This document shows positions 31,897 to 39,256 of a DNA stretch of 53,245 nt, piece by piece. The first letter of the stretch is position 1; every line of letters starts with the position of its first letter. The position numbers and the translations under genes were made by a program. A model generated the notes under the pieces. That model made no database searches. It saw nothing but the letters and a program-made list of their open reading frames with translations, and was not told the origin of the DNA. Origin of the DNA: Clostridia bacterium (GTDB lineage Bacteria; Bacillota; Clostridia; Christensenellales; Aristaeellaceae); NCBI GenBank assembly GCA_017464305.1, contig JAFUDS010000025.1, positions 1 through 53,245 on the forward strand, read 5' to 3'.

Positions 31897-33696
31897 GTGA
31901 GTGATTACAGGGAACAAATCGCAAGATTGGAAGCTGAGATCAGTGTTTTGCCTATAGGCTATATCTCCAATAAGAATATCCATGGAAAAATAAAAAAATA
32001 CCACCAGTGGACAGAAAATGGGAAGAAGATAAGTCGATACCTGGATGACGAAACCGCGGCTGAATTGGCCGTGCTGATTGTACAGCGCCGCGAACTGCAA
32101 AAGGAATTGAAAAAGTTAAAAGCGATGATGCCAAAGGAGAATAAATCTGTGGCCATGAAAGCGCCATATGCATTTAAGACCAATGTCGCCATAGGCGATG
32201 GCCTAAAAAGCTATATCCAATTTGTCTCAGGTATGAAGCACAGGGAATGCTATATCAAACTGACTGACTATCTATACAGAGACGCGTCAGGAAAGGTGTT
32301 TATCCTGTACGGCCTTCGCAGGACTGGAAAGACAACGATGATCCGGCAAGCAATTATGGAAATGTCGCCGGAAAATTTCCAGCAGACGGCATTCATCCAG
32401 ATTAGCGCAAAGAACACGTTGGCAGACATAAACAGTGATATGAAATGGCTGCTGGAGAATCACTATAGGTATGTCTTTCTGGATGAAGTGACGCTTGCGG
32501 AGGACTTTATTGAAGGCGCTGCGCTTTTCTCCGATATCTACGCTGCTTCTGGAATGAAAGTCGTCCTGTCGGGGACGGATTCATTGGGGTTCCTGTTTTC
32601 CGAGAGTGAGGAATTATATGACCGCTGCATCCTTCTGCATACGACCTGGATCCCCTACCGGGAATTTGATCAAGTGCTGGGCATCTCCGGGATTGATGAA
32701 TATATTCGCTATGGCGGCACAATGAGCCTGGGCGGGATCCACTACAACGAACAATCCACATTCGTGTCTAAGAAGAGCACAGATGATTATATAGACAGCG
32801 CCATTGCAAGAAATATCCAGCATTCCCTGAAATATTATCAGTATGGTGACCATTTCAGACACCTGGGTGAACTGTATGATAAACAGGAATTGACCAGCGC
32901 CATCAACCGTGTTGTAGAGGATATCAATCATCGATTTACGATCAGCGTTCTGACGGATGATTTTGTGTCTCACGATCTTGGCCTGTCAGCGAAGAATCTA
33001 CGCAAGGATAGGGCGAATCCTACCGATGTGCTGGACCATATCGACAAGGAAGCTTTTACGGCTGGGCTCAGAAAAAAGCTTGAGATTCTGAACAGGCAGG
33101 AACAAAGCGTTCCAATCACGGAAGCTCATAGGATCGAAATAAAAGAATATCTTGATTTGCTGGATCTCACTGTCGATATTCCAACGGAATATATACCCGT
33201 CAGGAATGAACGGGGATACAGGACAGTGATCGCACAGCCCGGTATGCGCTATGCGCAGGCAGAGGCTTTCATCCGTCAGTTGCTCAACGACGCAGAGTTC
33301 CAAAATATCTCTGCGATGGACAGGGCGGCAATTCAGGATCGGATTATGAACGAGATCCGGGGACGCATGATGGAAGAGATCGTTCTCCTGGAGACGAAGA
33401 TGGCATACCCCAGGAAGCAGGTGTGCAGGCTACAATTCCAGGTCGGTGAGTTTGATATGGTTGTTGTTGATCCGGATCAGGTGACGTGCGAGATTTATGA
33501 GCTAAAGCACAGCAAAGAAATCGTCCCACAACAATACAGATTTCTGGCCGACAAAGATCGCTGCGAAGCAACGGAGTTCAGGTTCGGAACAATCACGAAG
33601 AAAGCGGTTATATACAGGGGGGAAGATTCAGAAGACGGAGGGATATCCTACCTCAATGTCGAAGAATACCTGAAGCGGTTGCCGCGCTTTTATTAA
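31897..33696 (+). CDS. AAA ATPase with C-terminal PD-(D/E)XK-like nuclease domain
   Basis: The product has 599 residues. Residues 1-75 form a charged, partly coiled segment with YHQWTENGKKISRYL, a short module I have seen in other Firmicutes proteins but cannot assign. The ATPase domain has Walker A LYGLRRTGKTTMI near 145, Walker B YRYVFLDEV near 195 and sensor-like VVLSGTDSLG near 225. The C-terminal region has FQVGEFDMVVVD (near 515) and CEIYELKHS (near 530), matching the D and ExK of PD-(D/E)XK nucleases. Such DUF4143-like ATPases are abundant in gut Clostridia and have no settled function. The start is GTG with AAAGGAG upstream. The final 71 codons are duplicated at 35803. Codon use is AT-richer than in the flanking genes, suggesting transfer. 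Confidence 0.82.
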   Translation: MSDYREQIARLEAEISVLPIGYISNKNIHGKIKKYHQWTENGKKISRYLDDETAAELAVLIVQRRELQKELKKLKAMMPKENKSVAMKAPYAFKTNVAIGDGLKSYIQFVSGMKHRECYIKLTDYLYRDASGKVFILYGLRRTGKTTMIRQAIMEMSPENFQQTAFIQISAKNTLADINSDMKWLLENHYRYVFLDEVTLAEDFIEGAALFSDIYAASGMKVVLSGTDSLGFLFSESEELYDRCILLHTTWIPYREFDQVLGISGIDEYIRYGGTMSLGGIHYNEQSTFVSKKSTDDYIDSAIARNIQHSLKYYQYGDHFRHLGELYDKQELTSAINRVVEDINHRFTISVLTDDFVSHDLGLSAKNLRKDRANPTDVLDHIDKEAFTAGLRKKLEILNRQEQSVPITEAHRIEIKEYLDLLDLTVDIPTEYIPVRNERGYRTVIAQPGMRYAQAEAFIRQLLNDAEFQNISAMDRAAIQDRIMNEIRGRMMEEIVLLETKMAYPRKQVCRLQFQVGEFDMVVVDPDQVTCEIYELKHSKEIVPQQYRFLADKDRCEATEFRFGTITKKAVIYRGEDSEDGGISYLNVEEYLKRLPRFY

Positions 33697-33780
33697 ATCC
33701 AGGAAACAGATCTCGGCGTCCTGATCAGCGTGAAGGATGAAAGCATCTTCGTGGAGATGCTTTCGGGAGGAGAGATTTAG
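33697..33780 (+). pseudogene. metallo-hydrolase gene-tail fragment, copy 1
   Basis: Read with the preceding TAT it gives IQETDLGVLISVKDE, then SIFVEMLSGGEI and a stop. This resembles the last 27 residues of the metallo-hydrolase at 30752 (QETEIGILVSIIDGE...VEML), at roughly 60 percent identity by eye. The TAA that ends the ATPase gene sits where that protein has a CAA codon. It is a gene tail without a body. Confidence 0.75.
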
Positions 33781-33809
33781 CAGCAAAGTTCAGAAATCCA
33801 ATATCAAAC

Positions 33810-33834
33810 GGCTGATGCATTTGTTGCATCAGCC
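33810..33834. terminator. terminator inside the island
   Basis: GGCTGATGCA (33810-33819) pairs with TGCATCAGCC (33825-33834), close to the palindromes at 31632 and 37521. It separates the convergent tail fragment and the small minus-strand ORF. On the minus strand GTTTGATATT follows; on the + strand TCTTGCTTT. Confidence 0.65.
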
Positions 33835-33885
33835 TCTTGCTTTGGTGTGCTTGGCGGGGCACCTTTAGCAAAGATTTCTTAGCGA

Positions 33886-34107
33886 TTATCCTTCCGCATT
33901 GTATTTCACATTTGGTTGCTCTAATAATCTGGCATATGTGGCTTGTTTCTCCACAGGAATTCTTAAAGATTTCATCGCCTCTGCAATTGAAAAACCTTTG
34001 GTTTCCACTAAACTCTGAATATCTCTCAGCCAGATCCTGTTCTCAGTTTCTTCCCGTATATTATCCATCGCAATATCGATATCCGTTATGGTCAATCTTC
34101 CGCCCAT
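33886..34107 (-). CDS. small helical protein, left (inverted) copy
   Basis: The 73-residue predicted protein has no recognised domain. It begins MGGRLTITDIDIAMDN and contains IWLRDIQSLVETKGFSIAEA then LRIPVEKQATYARLLEQ. It is about 85 percent identical to the 77-residue product at 37239-37472, from which it differs by a 4-residue gap and a few substitutions. It lies 33 nt downstream of the ATPase/nuclease gene on the same strand. The pattern of SIAEAM..LRIPVE recalls the short helical tails of Rpn-type nucleases, so it may be a detached C-terminal module or a partner. Purine-rich AGGAAGAG precedes the ATG. Confidence 0.7.
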   Translation of the reverse strand: MGGRLTITDIDIAMDNIREETENRIWLRDIQSLVETKGFSIAEAMKSLRIPVEKQATYARLLEQPNVKYNAEG

Positions 34108-34140
34108 AATCTTCTCTTCCTATTCAAAAAACTATATGTG

Positions 34141-35721
34141 TCATCCTTGAATCTTCCATTCTGTCATCTGCCGGGTTCCAGAATCAAAACTCACCCCGAT
34201 TTTGAACAGCTTTCTTGGATCCGCAGCATATGCATCCGCGTAATGCTTCTCGTCAATTTGTTTCAGCGCCCTATCTGCGCTTTCATCCCTCTTGAACTCA
34301 AACAGGTATATATATTCCCCGGTTTCCACAATGCAGTCGATACGTCCCAGATTCGTGTGCTGTTCGCAGTGTACATACTGATCTAATAATGTGAAGGTGA
34401 TATAAAACACTGATTGAAAGTCGCGTTCAAAGGGTGTCTCCGTAACCGGATATGGAATTCCTGCGAAGAGAGCGGTGAAAACATCCCTGATTCGATCCAG
34501 CTCTGCACGCTCCAGATATGTTGTCAAGGAGAGAATGTCCTTCCCGGAACCAGCTCCCGCGTTCCCTGTATAGGCGGGCATCAGGCTCTCCAGAAAGCCA
34601 TACTTTACCTCATCATTTGGAAATCCAAGGGTGTAAGCCTGCTTCCTCGCCTGATAGTCAACCAATGTCAGATAGCCACTCTGATATAGCAGGGGAATTA
34701 AATCCGGATTGTCATCCCGATAATCCTTCAGCATCTGTTTTGTTGCAAACAATGTTTTATCTGTAAACTGTCTTGGATCAAAATTGTTCGCCTTCAGACG
34801 ATTCACCAGAAAAGTCGGCGTTCCCGTCTCAAACCAGTACTTATCGAACTCCCTGTCCGCAAAAGCATTCAGCAGGCTGTATGGGTTGTAGACCCCTTTT
34901 CCCTTTTGATGGAAATGATATCCATCATATTCCTTCCTGAGCCTGTTCAGGCATTCCTCTAGGCTGAGCCCCTGCTCCTCCGCAAGCAGATCAATTTCCG
35001 GTCCAAAGTTGTTCTTCATCTCCTGCTCAGTAATTCCGCAGATTTCCGCATAATCCATGCTCATGGAGATATCTCTGAGCTGATTCAGATCGCTGAAGAT
35101 GCTCACTTTGCTGAATTTTGTCACACCGGTGATAAAGATGAACTGGATATATGCATCCTCGCTTTTCAGGGCGGAAAAGAATCCCTTGAATACCGCTTTG
35201 TTATGCTTTACCAGCTCCGCATCCTCCATCGTCTCCAGCAGAGCCTTGTCATATTCATCAACCAGGACAACACATCGCTTCCCCGTCTGTTCGCATGCGG
35301 CCTTTAACAATTGGCCGAATCTTGCCCCCAGGGGCGCTTCTCTGCTGGTGCTTCCATACAGCGTCTCCCATCCCTGTAGATGGACTTCCAGGATCGCCTC
35401 AAGCACGCCCTTTTCGGCAAAATTCGCCCTATTGAAATCAAAGTAAAACACAGGATAGGGCTGCCAGGCATTCGGATTGTCATCTTCCAGCGCTTGAATG
35501 ATCAACCCTTTGAAAAGCTCCTTCTTTCCCTCCCAGTATGCCTTCAGCGTCGAAAGAAGCAAGCTTTTCCCGAAACGGCGGGGGCGGCTGAGAAAGTAAG
35601 GCACATTCGTGTGTACCAGGCGGTAAACGAATTCTGTCTTATCCACATACAGGTTTTGATTCTCAATGATTTTATCAAAGCTCTGTATCCCTACCGGAAG
35701 CTTTCTTTCTATCCGTTCCAT
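34141..35721 (-). CDS. AAA-ATPase-like / PD-(D/E)XK nuclease family protein
   Basis: The product has 526 residues, of a widespread family in gut Firmicutes and Bacteroidetes (AAA-ATPase_like plus PDDEXK_9 type). The N-terminus LPVGIQSFDKIIENQNLYVDKT is diagnostic. Walker A is FLSRPRRFGKSLLLSTL near 45 and Walker B RCVVLVDEYDKALLE near 155. The C-terminal nuclease region has LGRIDCIVETGEYIYLFEFK near 470, giving the conserved D and ExK. Members are often multicopy and neighbour mobile DNA; their function is unproven. AGGAGA lies about 10 nt before the start. It is oriented against the other island genes and is followed on its strand by the small helical ORF. Confidence 0.88.
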   Translation of the reverse strand: MERIERKLPVGIQSFDKIIENQNLYVDKTEFVYRLVHTNVPYFLSRPRRFGKSLLLSTLKAYWEGKKELFKGLIIQALEDDNPNAWQPYPVFYFDFNRANFAEKGVLEAILEVHLQGWETLYGSTSREAPLGARFGQLLKAACEQTGKRCVVLVDEYDKALLETMEDAELVKHNKAVFKGFFSALKSEDAYIQFIFITGVTKFSKVSIFSDLNQLRDISMSMDYAEICGITEQEMKNNFGPEIDLLAEEQGLSLEECLNRLRKEYDGYHFHQKGKGVYNPYSLLNAFADREFDKYWFETGTPTFLVNRLKANNFDPRQFTDKTLFATKQMLKDYRDDNPDLIPLLYQSGYLTLVDYQARKQAYTLGFPNDEVKYGFLESLMPAYTGNAGAGSGKDILSLTTYLERAELDRIRDVFTALFAGIPYPVTETPFERDFQSVFYITFTLLDQYVHCEQHTNLGRIDCIVETGEYIYLFEFKRDESADRALKQIDEKHYADAYAADPRKLFKIGVSFDSGTRQMTEWKIQG

Positions 35722-35802
35722 CTTTCGGACTCTCCTCTCCCAAATCTGCGCCGCAAGTATATTACCACATTCAATAAAGAAAGGTAAAGGATAAAATCAT
35801 AT

Positions 35803-36060
35803 GTTGACCCGGATCAGGTGACGTGCGAGATTTATGAGCTAAAGCACAGTAAAGAAATCGTCCCACAACAATACAGATTTCTGGCCGACAAAGATCACTG
35901 CGAAGCAACGGAGTTCAGGTTTGGACCAATCACGAAGAAAGCGGTTATATACAGAGGGAAAGATTCAGAAGGTGGAGGGATATCCTACCTCAATGTCGAA
36001 AAACTCCTGAAGCGGTTGCCGCGCTTTTATCAAATTAGGAAAAAGATATCGGCGTCCTAG
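35803..36060 (+). pseudogene. duplicated 3' end of the 31897 ATPase/nuclease gene
   Basis: 35803-36124 repeats 33466-33787 at more than 90 percent identity by eye: the last 71 codons of the ATPase/nuclease gene (CEIYELKHS onward) followed by the metallo-hydrolase tail. The TAA that ends the full gene is CAA here, so the frame runs on to a TAG at 36058-36060. No start or ATPase domain is present. It is a remnant of a second copy or of a recombination event. Confidence 0.85.
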
Positions 36061-36124
36061 TCAGCGTGAAGGATGAAAGCATCTCCACGGAGATGCTTTC
36101 GGGAGGAGAGATTCAGCAGCAAAA
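36031..36124 (+). pseudogene. metallo-hydrolase gene-tail fragment, copy 2
   Basis: Second copy of the tail at 33697 (shared GTCAGCGTGAAGGATGAAAG and GAGATGCTTTCGGGAGGAGA). It carries small changes that break the original frame. Part of the 322-nt duplication. Confidence 0.7.
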
Positions 36125-36145
36125 GGTTGAAGTGAAAAACACCAC

Positions 36146-36174
36146 TTGAAGCATTTGTGTAATTCCGATATAAT
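36146..36174 (+). promoter_or_regulatory. promoter of the Rpn-like gene
   Basis: TTGAAG (36146-36151) and consensus TATAAT (36169-36174) with a 17-nt spacer, 46 nt ahead of the start codon at 36220. Confidence 0.65.
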
Positions 36175-36219
36175 AATCGTGTCAACGAGAGCATGCCTGA
36201 GAGAATGGGAGGGATGCGA

Positions 36220-37212
36220 ATGGCTGTAAACTACGACGATGCTTTTCGAACTTTGCTGAACGATTGCCCGCAACTGATTCTCCCGCTGATTAACGAAGCA
36301 TTCAACGCGAATTATGATGGCACAGAGAAGATTATCTTCGAACCGAACGAACACTTCGTCAATCGGAAATCAGGAGAAGAGAACAAAATCGTCACCGATA
36401 CGAGCTTTGCAGTGGTATCTAATGTTTTGACGCGGGGACAAAAGGGATATATTCGTAAATTTCATTGGGAGTGCGAGTCGAAGCATTATGATCCTACTAT
36501 CCTGATTCGATTCTATGAGTATGGATCGCAGATAGCCTTGGATTACAATCAACGAATAGAAGGAGACGAGTTGATTGTCGAGTTCCCTAACGCAGCATTG
36601 TTACTGCTAAGGACAACGGAAAACACGCCGGATCAGATGCGTATTCGGGTGGTGCTTCCGAATGGGGAAAGCGCGAGCTATCCCGTTCCGACGGTCAAGG
36701 TTCAAAAATATACCCTTGAAGAGATTTATCGAAAGCAACTACTGTTCCTGCTTCCGTTTTATCTGATGAGATACGACAATCGATTGGAGAAGATGGAAGA
36801 GGATGAAAAAGCGGTACGCGAGCTTACGACAGAGTTTGAACAGATTCGCCAACATCTGGATGAACTGACCAAAACAGGAAATCTTACGCTGGCCAGCAAA
36901 CATATCATTATGGATATGATCAATCATGTAGCGCAGCTACGTTGTGCGAAGCTTAATCACATTCGGGAAGGAGTGAAACAAATTATGGTAGGAACTTTAC
37001 TATATTCAGAAGCATATGAGGTCTTGAAACAAGGCAGAGAAGAAGAAAACGAGAATCAAATCATCACAGGAATTCAGCGGGCGATGGATAAGCAGCATCT
37101 ATCGTTAGATGGCGCTATGGACTACATGGATATTCCGCGTAACGAATGGTACAAGTATGCACAGCATTTTTGCGAGCCTGCGGAGGCAGCAAAGTATCAA
37201 AGTAAGGATTGA
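36220..37212 (+). CDS. Rpn-like PD-(D/E)XK nuclease family protein
   Basis: The product has 330 residues. The N-terminus (YDDAFRTLLNDCPQLILPLI, then VTDTSFAV) and the central FHWECESKHYDPTILIRFYE followed by YGSQIAL fit the D-(D/E)XK core of Rpn/YhgA-like recombination-promoting nucleases, a DNA-cutting family often called transposases by annotation. The core lysine position is weak by eye, so activity is uncertain. A long helical C-half follows (RLEKMEEDEKAVRELTTEFE..., then LDGAMDYMDIPRNEWYKYAQ). The start at 36220 is preferred over 36193, 36205 and 36214 because GGGAGGG (36207-36213) is correctly spaced for it. The small helical ORF follows after 26 nt. Confidence 0.75.
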   Translation: MAVNYDDAFRTLLNDCPQLILPLINEAFNANYDGTEKIIFEPNEHFVNRKSGEENKIVTDTSFAVVSNVLTRGQKGYIRKFHWECESKHYDPTILIRFYEYGSQIALDYNQRIEGDELIVEFPNAALLLLRTTENTPDQMRIRVVLPNGESASYPVPTVKVQKYTLEEIYRKQLLFLLPFYLMRYDNRLEKMEEDEKAVRELTTEFEQIRQHLDELTKTGNLTLASKHIIMDMINHVAQLRCAKLNHIREGVKQIMVGTLLYSEAYEVLKQGREEENENQIITGIQRAMDKQHLSLDGAMDYMDIPRNEWYKYAQHFCEPAEAAKYQSKD

Positions 37213-37238
37213 AATCATTATTGAATAGGTAGAGAATT

Positions 37239-37472
37239 ATGGGCGGAAGATTGATCAAAACGGATATCGATATTGCAATGGAAAATACGAGCAAAGCTGT
37301 GAGGGAAGAGACTGAGGATAGAATCTGGCTGAGGTCTATTCAGAGTTTAGTGGAAACAAAAGGTTTTTCAATTGCAGAGGCGATGGAATCTTTAAGAATT
37401 CCTGTGGAGAAACAAGCCACATATGCCAGATTATTAGAGCAACCAAATGTGAAATACAACGCGGAAGGATAA
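37239..37472 (+). CDS. small helical protein, right copy
   Basis: The 77-residue product begins MGGRLIKTDIDIAMENTSKA and ends LLEQPNVKYNAEG, near-identical to the inverted copy at 33886-34107. It follows the Rpn-like gene by 26 nt, whereas the other copy follows the AAA-ATPase-like gene. DNA similarity extends beyond the ORF on both sides (TTGAATAGG ahead, AATCTTTGCT behind). No domain is recognised. Conservation of the reading frame in both copies argues that it is translated. It may act with the preceding nuclease. Confidence 0.72.
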   Translation: MGGRLIKTDIDIAMENTSKAVREETEDRIWLRSIQSLVETKGFSIAEAMESLRIPVEKQATYARLLEQPNVKYNAEG

Positions 37473-37520
37473 TTGTTCAAAAATCTTTGCTATAAACGCA
37501 GCAAGGGCAGGGCAAAGCAA

Positions 37521-37559
37521 AGCGGCTGGTGCATTTCGTTATGCATCAGCCGCTTTTTC
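37521..37559. terminator. terminator at the right island boundary / tcdA end
   Basis: AGCGGCTGGTGCAT (37521-37534) pairs with ATGCATCAGCCGCT (37541-37554), then TTTT on the + strand. The right arm contains the last codons of tcdA. It is the counterpart of 31632-31666. Confidence 0.85.
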
Positions 37560-38336
37560 GGTTTCGGAGGTGGTTCTGGGAATGCCCAGGGTCAGGTCCT
37601 TCACAACCTCCCCGGCGATGATGAGTCCCGCCACGGAGGGCACAAAGGCCAGGCTGCCGGGGATATCCCGGCGATCGGTGCATTTGCGCTGGGTGCCGGG
37701 GGGACAGATGCAATGCAGTCGGCAGGAGATAGCCGGGTCATCCAGGGGGCGGGTGGGCTCCTCCTCGGAATAAACTACCTTCAGCTTCTTTACGCCCCGC
37801 TTCTTGCATTCCCGCCGCATGACCCGGGCCAGGGGGTCCACCCGGGTCTTGTAGATATCCGCCACGCGGAACTGGGTCGGGTCCAGCTTATTTCCCGCGC
37901 CCATGGCGCTGATGATCCGGGTGCCGGTTTCCTGGGCCCGCAGAATCAGCGCCAGCTTGGCCGTCACGGTGTCCACCGCGTCCACCACGTAGTCATATTC
38001 CTCGAAGGGGAATTCCCCGATGTTGTCCCGCAGGACGAAGGTGTTGTATATCCGCACCTCGGCCTTGGGGTTGATGTCGTGAATCCGGTCCGCCATCACT
38101 TCGGTCTTCTGCTTGCCGACGGTCTTGATGGTGGCCAGAATCTGTCGGTTCACATTGGTCAGGCACACCCGGTCGTCGTCGATCAGGTCCAGCGCCCCCA
38201 CCCCCGTCCGGGCCAGGGCTTCGCATACGTATCCGCCCACCCCGCCGATGCCGAAAACGGCCACCCGGGCCTGGGAGAGCCTGTCCATTCCGTCCGCCCC
38301 CAGCAGCAGCCGGGAACGGGAAAATTGATTTTGCAT
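37539..38336 (-). CDS. tcdA: tRNA threonylcarbamoyladenosine dehydratase
   Basis: An E1/ThiF-like ATP-dependent enzyme that cyclises t6A37 of tRNA to ct6A. The product has 265 residues, the family length. FSRSRLLLGADGMDRLSQAR is followed by the nucleotide-binding loop VFGIGGVGGYVCEALARTG near 28, DLIDDDRVCLTNVNRQ near 50 and DYVVDAVDTV near 115. The cysteine-containing LHCICPPGTQRKC lies near 208, and GSLAFVPSVAGLIIAGEVV near the end. The start at 38336 has AAAGGA about 8 nt upstream; a much longer in-frame extension (to 39116) runs antisense through the thioesterase gene and is rejected. Its 3' end is duplicated at 31647. Confidence 0.94.
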   Translation of the reverse strand: MQNQFSRSRLLLGADGMDRLSQARVAVFGIGGVGGYVCEALARTGVGALDLIDDDRVCLTNVNRQILATIKTVGKQKTEVMADRIHDINPKAEVRIYNTFVLRDNIGEFPFEEYDYVVDAVDTVTAKLALILRAQETGTRIISAMGAGNKLDPTQFRVADIYKTRVDPLARVMRRECKKRGVKKLKVVYSEEEPTRPLDDPAISCRLHCICPPGTQRKCTDRRDIPGSLAFVPSVAGLIIAGEVVKDLTLGIPRTTSETEKAADA

Positions 38337-38435
38337 GAATGCTGTCCTTTCTGATTTTTCCTGTTTCCTTCCCGGGGCGTTTTGTGGTATGATAGCCCCG
38401 ATATCCATTTCAAGCTTCGGGAGGAAAAGGCAAAG

Positions 38436-39173
38436 ATGAAGTTTCTGGAAAGTACCATCCCGCTGCGAGTCAGCGAGTGCGACGTCAACAGCCGTTGGCG
38501 TCTGGGGGCCATGCTGCTGGAGATGCAGGAGGCGGCCGGGGATCATAGCTCCGGCATCGGCTGTGGCCGGGAAACCCTGGTGAAACAGGGGCTGTGCTGG
38601 GTCGTCGTCCGGATGGAAATCCAGATTTTCCGTTATCCGACCTTCAACGAGCGGGTCACCATCCGCACCTATCACCGCCCGACCCGCCATCGTTTTTTCC
38701 CGCGCTTTTTCGAAATTCGGGATGAGGCGGGAGAACTGGTAGCCCAGGCCTCCAGCCTGTGGCTGCTGATGGATCTGGAAACCCGCCAGAGCGTGGCGGC
38801 GGATCGGCTGCCCGTGCCCCTGCCGGATAACAGCGATATGCCGGAGCCACTGCCCCTGCCCAAGGGGGTGGACCAGCTGGAGGCCCCGGAGGTCATCCTG
38901 CCGTACACCGCCCAGTATACCGACCTGGACGCCAATGGCCATGTGAACAACACGAAGTATATCGACTGGCTGTGCAACGCCCTGGGGGTGGAAACCCTTT
39001 CGGCTCACCCGATTCAGCGGCTGACCATCCATTTCGACAGCGAGATCCGCCCGGATCAGCCGGTTCAGCTGCGGCTGAAACGGGATGGGCTGCGGTACCA
39101 GATGACCGGCCTGCACGAGGGGAAGGCAGCCTTCGACATTGGCGGCCAGCTGATGGACATTCTACCAAATTGA
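38436..39173 (+). CDS. acyl-ACP thioesterase family protein
   Basis: The product has 245 residues with two hot-dog domains, of the FatA/FatB-like family found in Clostridia, which releases free fatty acids from acyl-carrier protein. The N-domain has LRVSECDVNSRWRLGAML then LEMQEAAGDHS; the catalytic region near 185-200 reads YTDLDANGHVNNTKYIDW, with the conserved Asn and His. GGGAGG precedes the ATG at 38436 by about 10 nt. It is divergent from tcdA, with which it shares a 99-nt intergenic region containing TGGTATGATA-like -10 text, and convergent with the amylase gene. Confidence 0.9.
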   Translation: MKFLESTIPLRVSECDVNSRWRLGAMLLEMQEAAGDHSSGIGCGRETLVKQGLCWVVVRMEIQIFRYPTFNERVTIRTYHRPTRHRFFPRFFEIRDEAGELVAQASSLWLLMDLETRQSVAADRLPVPLPDNSDMPEPLPLPKGVDQLEAPEVILPYTAQYTDLDANGHVNNTKYIDWLCNALGVETLSAHPIQRLTIHFDSEIRPDQPVQLRLKRDGLRYQMTGLHEGKAAFDIGGQLMDILPN

Positions 39174-39212
39174 TGGAGAACTGGCAACAGAAAAAAGAGC
39201 AAAGCTGTGTGG

Positions 39213-39256
39213 GAAGCAGGAAAGGCGGGGGATTATTCCCCCGCCTTTCCTGCTTC
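39213..39256. terminator. long convergent hairpin between thioesterase and amylase
   Basis: GAAGCAGGAAAGGCGGGGGA (39213-39232) is perfectly complementary to 39236-39255, with a loop of three bases. It includes the last codons and stop of the amylase gene. No T-run follows on the + strand; on the minus strand a run of T appears after about 15 nt. Confidence 0.6.

Noticed and set aside
34414-35787. Plus-strand frames opposite the AAA-ATPase-like gene
   Set aside because: No motifs. The minus-strand gene has complete Walker and nuclease motifs.
38337-39116. 260-residue N-terminal extension of TcdA
   Set aside because: Runs antisense through the thioesterase gene; the family start and ribosome binding site are at 38336.
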